The translations under genes were made by a program, and so were the position numbers. DNA of 64,000 nt from Epinephelus fuscoguttatus. Lineage: Eukaryota > Chordata > Actinopteri > Perciformes > Serranidae. The stretch spans positions 13,283,035 through 13,347,034 of the forward strand of contig NC_064772.1 of NCBI RefSeq assembly GCF_011397635.1. Reading direction: 5' to 3'. Each line of letters begins with the position of its first letter. Position 1 is the stretch's first letter. Shown here piece after piece: positions 57,986 through 64,000 of this stretch. The notes beneath the pieces were generated by a model, which saw only the letters and a list, made by a program, of their open reading frames with translations, did not search any database and was not told the origin of the DNA.

Positions 57986-58253
57986 TCTTTGGTGACGCTG
58001 AGCGTGGGCGAGTCCAACTTTCTGTCAACAAAGGGGGTGTTTTGAAAAAAAAAAAAAACATTTTCACAGGTAACTTAGCCTGTCCCCCTGCCGCAGGAAA
58101 TAATGGATTAATCCTGGAAAGCTGTTGATGTAGCACTTTTCTCCTTATGAAAGTAACACGGCGATTATTTGACTAATGAGAATTTGGTCAGACGAGTGCA
58201 TAGCGACCAAATAGTCGACTAGTCAACCAGGAGATCACAGCCCTAGTGTGAAG

Positions 58254-59835
58254 TGTCAATCACAGAGTGCATGTCTCTACATGCTGTAACTCCTTGATAC
58301 AGAAACAGCTGTTTGGTTTGTGTAAATTATACTGAGGATACCATCAGAGATATTTAGGTTTGTTGCCTATGTTTGGCATTCACCTTATTATATTTTAGCT
58401 TAAATGAGGCATGAGTCTAGACCAGTGATGGCTATTTAAGAGGTGAGCATGCTGCCATTTGCCAGTTTTTTGAGGGGGGGGCTTTTCTAGAGAGGTTTGG
58501 GTCATTGAGACATCCTAGCCAAATAAATTTGAATTGACCTTGACTTAAATCACTGAAAAAAAGATATCACGTAAGTCTGATTCGCGTGTAGGCTACAGTA
58601 GAGGACCATATTAATGTATAGGAAAATGGAAATTCTAAATCAAAAGGGGAAAACAACATTTCTGTAGATAAAATAAAATTTTGAAAGCTGTTTCTAAAAT
58701 AATTAAAATGTAAGTGCAAAAATATATGTGTGGTTCCCTGCTTATTCTTAATTAATGCTTAACTAATGCATGATTCATCATGTTCTGATGAATGTATTAA
58801 TGGTTCATACATCATGAACTCATGAGGCTCAGTAATGATTAATTAATGACTCGGCCACTATCGGTCGTGTGTCATTATTAAGTTATTCAGTACAAAGGTA
58901 CTGGACTAGTAGACGGATTGTTTGTCAATCATTAATAAAAAAAGTTCACCACATTAACTGAAGGCCCACAAACCTGATGATGTCATTGAGAGCTAACGCC
59001 AAACGCAGTTCATGAAGATTACAATATTCAACATTTTAATTTAATAACAGAAGAACATGACTGTGCTGGACATAATTTCTGTTACAGTGATAAAAAGATC
59101 TGTCATTGCATTGACTAGTGTAGTGATCTTGTATTCAGATTTGCATCAGTCAGTTGCTGTTAATCGTATGCGTTTCTCATAACTCATTGTCATGTGCATA
59201 AATTCATGCCTTTTGTTATGCAGAAATTCATATACGAATTAATGCAAATACCTAGCCTACTTAAAACTTTAACTAGAGCTTTTGTTATCGAAAACGTTTA
59301 CATTTTTGTGTTTATTTTTGCAAATAAGTAGCACACTGTAAGTTCTGGTTGACTCCTGCAATTTTAACAAAATATATATTTTAATTGAATTCTCAGAAGA
59401 TAAGAGATATCAGCTGACAGTTGTTTCACTCTTACTTGTTGTACTACAGTATTTCAAAGCTCTGAATACTTCCTCCATTACTACACCTCTTTTTCAGTAT
59501 TTGTCACGCGCTCTGCTGCGATTATGTTATGCCTGGACCCATTGTTACGTATCTCATACTTTTGTCGTAGCATCTCGTAATTACATAATCAATATTTTAT
59601 TAAAGATCTCCTCTCATAACTATAGGAGTCAGATCTCATAAACATGTGTAAACAAAAACATGTTGCCACTGGTCCAAGTTTACTCGCTGCCAGCTGCTGA
59701 CAGTAAACGGCGTTTGTCATTTGTCTGTCACTGCATTTATTTGTACAGTATTATTACACTAGGACTGTACCTGACTCAGAACTATGTCAGTCAAATCAGA
59801 TTTGGCTGTTCAATATGAATATTCAACGATTCTGC

Positions 59836-59884
<49 letters not shown>

Positions 59885-60103
59885 TAAGTATTAAAGTTTG
59901 ATCGGAGCTCAGCAGAACGTTCAGTGTGACTGCAGCATTCACGTAATAGCGTGAACAAGCTAACAGCGCTGATGATGGATCAGAAATGTGCAACAAGTAT
60001 TTTCTCTGATGCTAGACATCAAACAAAACTCAGAGACAGTGTCATATAAAGTATTTGTGAGCTGTTAGGTCTCTGACTGATGATTCAAGTCTCCGACTTT
60101 CAA
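58254..60103. other. intron-like DNA with a C/CA repeat
   Basis: AT-rich with no exon seen. A TTAAT-rich patch lies at 58750-58860. A run of 18 C followed by (CA)15 lies at 59835-59882. Confidence 0.5.
59835..59882. repeat. poly(C) plus (CA)n
   Basis: Eighteen C directly followed by about 15 CA units. Confidence 0.95.
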
Positions 60104-60111
60104 GGGCAGCC

Positions 60112-60860
60112 TAAGGTTGGGCGATATGGCCTACAAAAAAAATAAATAAAAAAAAAATCAGATTTTTCACAACAAATCCGATTTCACGATTTAAATCGAT
60201 TTTCCCCCTCTACTTAAAATCAATTTTCAGGAACATATTTGCGGCCTGGTAGCACATACCTGGGCTCCAAAACTTCCAGCATGTGAACAATCTCCAGCTT
60301 TTCCACGGTAAATATGGGCACCATATCTCTTGCAAGATACATTGCGAGTGCATCTGTGATCGCTTTCCATCGGGCCCCTTTCTCATCATATGGCAGTGTT
60401 TCCCCTACCATTATATTGCCCACACAGTCTATGGAGTGAAACCTGTGTTGCGTTGAGGCGTTGTCACGTAAATATCAAATGACGTACAATATTTTCGTAG
60501 GGAGCAACACCTCTCCCACTCAGCAGCATGCCTCTGTTTGAGGTGCTGCAGTAAATTGGTATTACTGCTACCTTGGGTAGCAACAGCCTTCAAACACACT
60601 TTGCAGCGGGGTGCTGTTTGTTCTGTGTCTGACGCCACAAAACCTTCCCAAGAAAGGGAACGAGTTCTTCCCCGCTCGCCGCATGATGTTTGTGTATCAA
60701 GCATGCGGGGGGGGGAGGGATGAGCCCACTCTGAACTACGGGAGCCCAGTGGGGAGCGTCGGTGGCGGACTTTAAAGAGAAACTCGATTTTCATTAAAAC
60801 AAATCGATCTAAACTACAAATTCGAATTAATCGATAAAATCGATTTATCGCCCAGCCCTA
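60112..60860 (-). mobile_element. internally deleted BED-finger hAT, second copy
   Basis: Same family as 54414, reversed. 8-bp duplication GGGCAGCC (60104-60111) against GGGCAGCT (60861-60868). On the minus strand the left end reads TAGGGCTGGGCGATAAATCG. The N-terminal part (60794-60429) holds a BED-type finger CKVC...LLQHLKQRH. The frame 60423-60220 holds LPYDEKGARWKAITDALAMYL...LEPRYVLPGRKY. The core transposase is deleted at about the same place as in the other copy. Confidence 0.85.
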
Positions 60861-61216
60861 GGGCAGCTCTATATTATACATATACTTCAAATAGTATAAA
60901 CCTAATGTGTAGTTAAAAAGCCACAAATTTGAAATAGTGTATAGTTTGTCATTACAATGATATAGTTCAGGTTTTAGTCTTGACTTAGCACATTTTTATA
61001 AACCCACACAATATTTGTCAAATACATAAAATACAGTAGATTGTAGGCTAGTTCAGTGAGACTACCCAGAATGTAATTTGAGCAAAAGGGGTGCAAAGTA
61101 TAAGTTCTGAATTCTGACATTGCCTTTCTTTAGGATATTAAATTGTTAATGAATCAGTATCCGTCTGTTACAAGACCCATATAACTCCCCTCTGCTACCC
61201 TCCCAGGTTTGAAGAG

Positions 61217-61424
61217 ATGTCGTCCGTGTGGCAGCAGGAGCCGTCGGGTTATTCCCCCTGTGTAGAGATTGACTCCAGCTCTGTGAGGTGCAAAGACAGG
61301 CTCACCTCTCCGGTCTGGCTGAAGCAGGAACAAGACGACCTTCGGATCATCAAGTGGGAGAACTTTCAAACGGGCACCTCAGCTGATGCTGTTCAGGACA
61401 ACACACCCAGCAGTGCCATGTCTG
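61217..61424 (+). CDS. first coding exon of an unrecognised gene (partial)
   Basis: Exon 61207-61424: acceptor taccctcccag, ATG at 61217, donor gtgaga after 61424, giving 69 codons plus one base (phase 1). The peptide starts MSSVWQQEPSGYSPCVEID and contains TSPVWLKQEQDDLRIIKWE, then a Ser/Thr/Asp-rich end. LKQE fits the sumoylation consensus (hydrophobic-K-x-E), common in transcription regulators, but no domain is visible. Composition is codon-like and unlike the flanking repeats. A non-coding exon at 52850-53023 may precede it. I found no following exon before the end of the window, so the rest lies beyond. I do not recognise the family. Confidence 0.65.
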
Positions 61425-62384
61425 GTGAGAGCACTTTCATTCTCTGTGTGCTGCTTTTCTGCAGCAGGATACCATTGTTGGATAGATCCTCTGTGCTGCC
61501 AGGGGGAAGATGTGTGTGGAGCATCCATGTTTTCATACACATGGATGTAAACTGTAAATGCAACTTGACTGGTTTGCAGAGGCATACAATCATAAAGCAC
61601 TAATTTTAGTTTAGTTATGCAAGTCAACATTATGAGCTTAAACACTTTTACATTGCATGAATCAGCCTAGCAGCTCGCAGACTTTACCTCCCTAACCAAT
61701 AACATGGGTTGTTTATACTTTTTTCTTACTCACTGTTGATTTAAGCCACTGCATCTCCTGACAGAACAGCACAGTTGAATTTTAGCCTGTATGCACGTGT
61801 TTTTTTTTAGCCTGATATTGTTTAAACAGAGCAGCTAATGTTGCCATAGCAAGAGCAAGTGGAGTGACATACCCATCCAAGTTTGTCATGTTTCCTGAGT
61901 ATTTCAGTGGCATTGTTTGCATATGACATGCTTTGTCTGTTGACCCGCCTTTACCCTGAAATCCAAAGTATGTCTGCACTGCTGATTTATTCCCGAGAGG
62001 GGAGTAAATATCGTAATTGCTTTCTTTTGGCTGCTTGTAGATATTTGCCTGGTGCCACTGCTTGACAGTGACACAGACAGGTCATGGAAATTTCAAAATA
62101 AAGGGGTTGATATGGATAGATATCTTAATTGCATCAACGATATTGGCTCACTGATGAATGAATCATCCAGACTGATGCATCGTTAAACCCCCACCAGCTA
62201 CCAAAACAAAGAACAGAGAAGCTCAGATTACAACACGCACAGAAGGAGCTTGACTTAATTTTCTGCTCAGTACACCATATCTCCACTGTATCTTTACATA
62301 GCAAATAGTGGTTGCTGATATATTGTGTATATTTGTTCTGAATGTCATGTATTGCACCTTCAAAATTGCAAGATAGGGTATTTG
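61425..62384. other. intron of the 61217 gene
   Basis: Nothing else recognised; small open frames on both strands are incidental. Confidence 0.5.
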
Positions 62385-62514
62385 CAGTGGTGTAAAGCAG
62401 GGTATATGCAGGTATATGGGGTATACTCACCGCTTTTTCTGGCTGCTTCCTCCTCGGTAACCTACCCATCTACCTAGTAGTGCACTCACCTTATCAGCTA
62501 ACAACACACCACTG
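62385..62514. mobile_element. 130-bp hAT-type MITE
   Basis: Ends CAGTGGTGT and ACACCACTG, a perfect 9-bp inverted repeat. Flanks GGTATTTG and GGCATTTG match at 7 of 8. Confidence 0.7.
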
Positions 62515-62584
62515 GGCATTTGGCCTTGGCAGACGTCTGCGCTTTTCAAGTGTTCTTCTAGTTGTAAATTAATACGTACTTTAA

Positions 62585-64000
62585 AGCAACACAATGGAGT
62601 TTTTGAGCCCTCAAAATATATATCCAAGATCCTTGTGATGGTACATCAACTCACAATAGCTTGGATGACACCTCCATCATTGCTTGAGAGCATCTGTTTC
62701 ACTTGCACTGGCACTATGCAGTTTCGGGGTTCGGGTAGGAACCCAGACACAAAAAAAGACTACAAAATTTGGCTGCTTTACGGCATACATCATATCCCCC
62801 TCTCGTCATATCCCCCTCCTCTCTTTAGTGTAGTGTAGCCGAACCGAGGTGAACTAAGTTAGACATGGTTGTCATAGCTGAAGCCACAAAGAAAAGGAAG
62901 AAGGTGAAGGTGTTGTCTGAGGAGACGAAGAAAAGAAAACGGGAGAGCGATAAAACAAGCTCGAGCAAGGATTAATATTGGATCAGCTTTCACATGCTGG
63001 CGAGAGCTGTAAGAGGAGGAGGGATGCCTGACCGATGGTGACCTGGCACTGTTACTGCTGTCCCCCCTCTACTAAGGAGACTCAGCAGAGCAGATTGAAA
63101 TATGGCTTTCTACATGCTGATCACATGTGTTGATAAAGTATTGGCTTGGCTGGCAGAGGTTTTATTGCACTTACTTACAGTAACAAGCGTAGTTGTCGTC
63201 AGCTAGAGAAATCTTGAAGTTATATTCCCTTCATCTGCACCGTGGCCTCTCTGCTGTTGTCTGACTTCACTGAGTTGAGTTTGTGTGTGTGTGTGAGTGT
63301 GGGTGTGCACGCGCGCTGTGAGGAGGAGGTCAGCCCTGACATGCAGAGAGCAACTCATTTCTGAGTTTCGAAAATGAATAAATAAATATAAATAAATAAA
63401 GCAGTCGGCCTAATAATGTATGTACAAAATGCTATAGAGACAGAGCGCAACGCGCCATAATCTGAAAGCCACGCCCCCAAAGGGGAAACAAGACTGGCTT
63501 TCCCCTTGCACTTTCCCCTCCGTTTCCAGCCTGTTGAGTTTTCCCTAAGTCCAAATGCCGAAAAGTTGCTGTGTGGTGGGCTGCACGGCCAATAAAAACC
63601 CAGAACTGAGCTTTTATCAGCTGCCGAGCAGAAAAACAGAACCTTGTAGGAGACAAAAGTGGATACAGGCAATAAAACGGCTTCAACAGGGAAGAAACTG
63701 TGGGATCCTGACACTCGGTATGCCTATGTGTGCAGCAAACACTTTGTCAAACCCTCCAAATGTATTTTTTTTAGAGTAACAGTTAACTGTATTTATGTAT
63801 GTTAAGCTAAAGCATTGACACATCTCCACATCGTGTTTTTTCCAAAATGAGCAAGGTAAGGAGAAGGGACACTGAGGTAGACTGGCAATATTAAGCTTAT
63901 CAATATACCGTTGCCTCTCTGGTAGGCATAGCGTGCTAAAATAATCCTATGCCATCTTATTATTAGCTAATTATTAGCTAGCTATAGCTAATAATTTTAG
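62585..64000 (+). mobile_element. TTAA-type element with THAP remnant, right end not in window
   Basis: A TTAA (62581-62584) is followed by AGCAACACAATGGAG, comparable to the other TTAA/AG-started elements. No matching right end appears before 64000. The body carries a basic ORF with the RINIG motif (62865-63010) and a THAP finger (63555-63776), both broken. The left limit is a proposal. Confidence 0.4.
62865..63776 (+). pseudogene. broken RINIG-motif ORF plus THAP zinc finger
   Basis: The first part starts at ATG 62865 with a lysine/arginine-rich stretch (KKRKKVKVLSEETKKRKRE). A one-base shift near 62955 then leads into RARINIGSAFTCWREL and a stop. The second part starts at 63555: MPKSCCVVGCTANKNPELSFY is a THAP-domain start, with C-x3-C and then the KWIQAI tryptophan. 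A frame change near 63698-63701 is needed to reach WDPDTRYAYVCSKHFVKPSK, which holds the C-x2-H pair of the C2CH zinc site. THAP domains bind DNA and occur in P-element and Kolobok transposases as well as host proteins. The gap between the parts could be an intron, and the frame change could be a splice I cannot see. Confidence 0.6.

Larger units (their letters stand above)
55560..58245. mobile_element. second copy of the 51301 hAT, with two nested insertions
   Basis: 8-bp duplication GTGTTAAG (55552-55559) against GTGTGAAG (58246-58253), 7 of 8. Ends TAGAGCTGTAGTCAACC and, reversed, TAGGGCTGTGATCTCCTGG. Without the insertions at 56018-56731 and about 57074-57985 its length is close to that of the 51301 copy. 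The latter supplies both empty sites. Confidence 0.85.

Overview
This is a stretch of vertebrate nuclear DNA, most likely from a teleost fish of percomorph type. Genes are split by long introns, there are no operons, CA/TG microsatellites are common, and DNA transposons (TTAA-flanked, hAT-like, Tc1/mariner) are nested in one another in the way typical of fish genomes. The species is not readable from the window.

Layout. 1-3910 is intron-like sequence upstream of the last two recognisable exons of gpr158 (3911-6560, + strand), a synaptic orphan class C GPCR; the last exon carries seven VCPW[E/D] motifs. 6561-24500 is its 3' side followed by a repeat-rich intergenic region. This holds several TTAA-flanked elements, one of which (17107-19102) is split by a Tc1/mariner element with an open 350-residue transposase. 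24500-32350 contains a tentative tiny three-exon gene (66 residues, + strand) that I do not recognise, with a GC-rich, CRE-like candidate promoter and a poly(A) signal. 32660-34590 is a row of three short inverted-repeat elements.

39403-50345 is a complete annexin A13 gene (+ strand, 11 coding exons, 316 residues, N-terminus MGNCQ). It lies behind a perfect CRE palindrome; introns 4, 5, 8 and 10 are swollen by repeats, including a dimeric (A-B-A-B) tandem array. 50850-60900 is dominated by hAT-type elements with readable 8-bp target duplications. It includes two copies of one element (51301 and 55560, the second with two further insertions) and two internally deleted BED-finger hAT elements (54414 and 60112). 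Between them, 52850-53023 looks like a non-coding first exon, possibly of the gene whose first coding exon is 61217-61424 (+, not recognised, runs on through later exons outside or not found). The right edge (62585-64000) holds a broken element with a THAP zinc finger and a short R-x-R-I-N-I-G...W-R motif also found in the TTAA element at 13780.

The three host genes do not form an obvious pathway: gpr158 is a neuronal scaffold for RGS7-Gbeta5, annexin A13 an acylated calcium-dependent membrane binder, and the other two are unknown. The strongest theme is the TTAA/AGG element family, which may trace to a Kolobok-like, THAP-encoding transposon.
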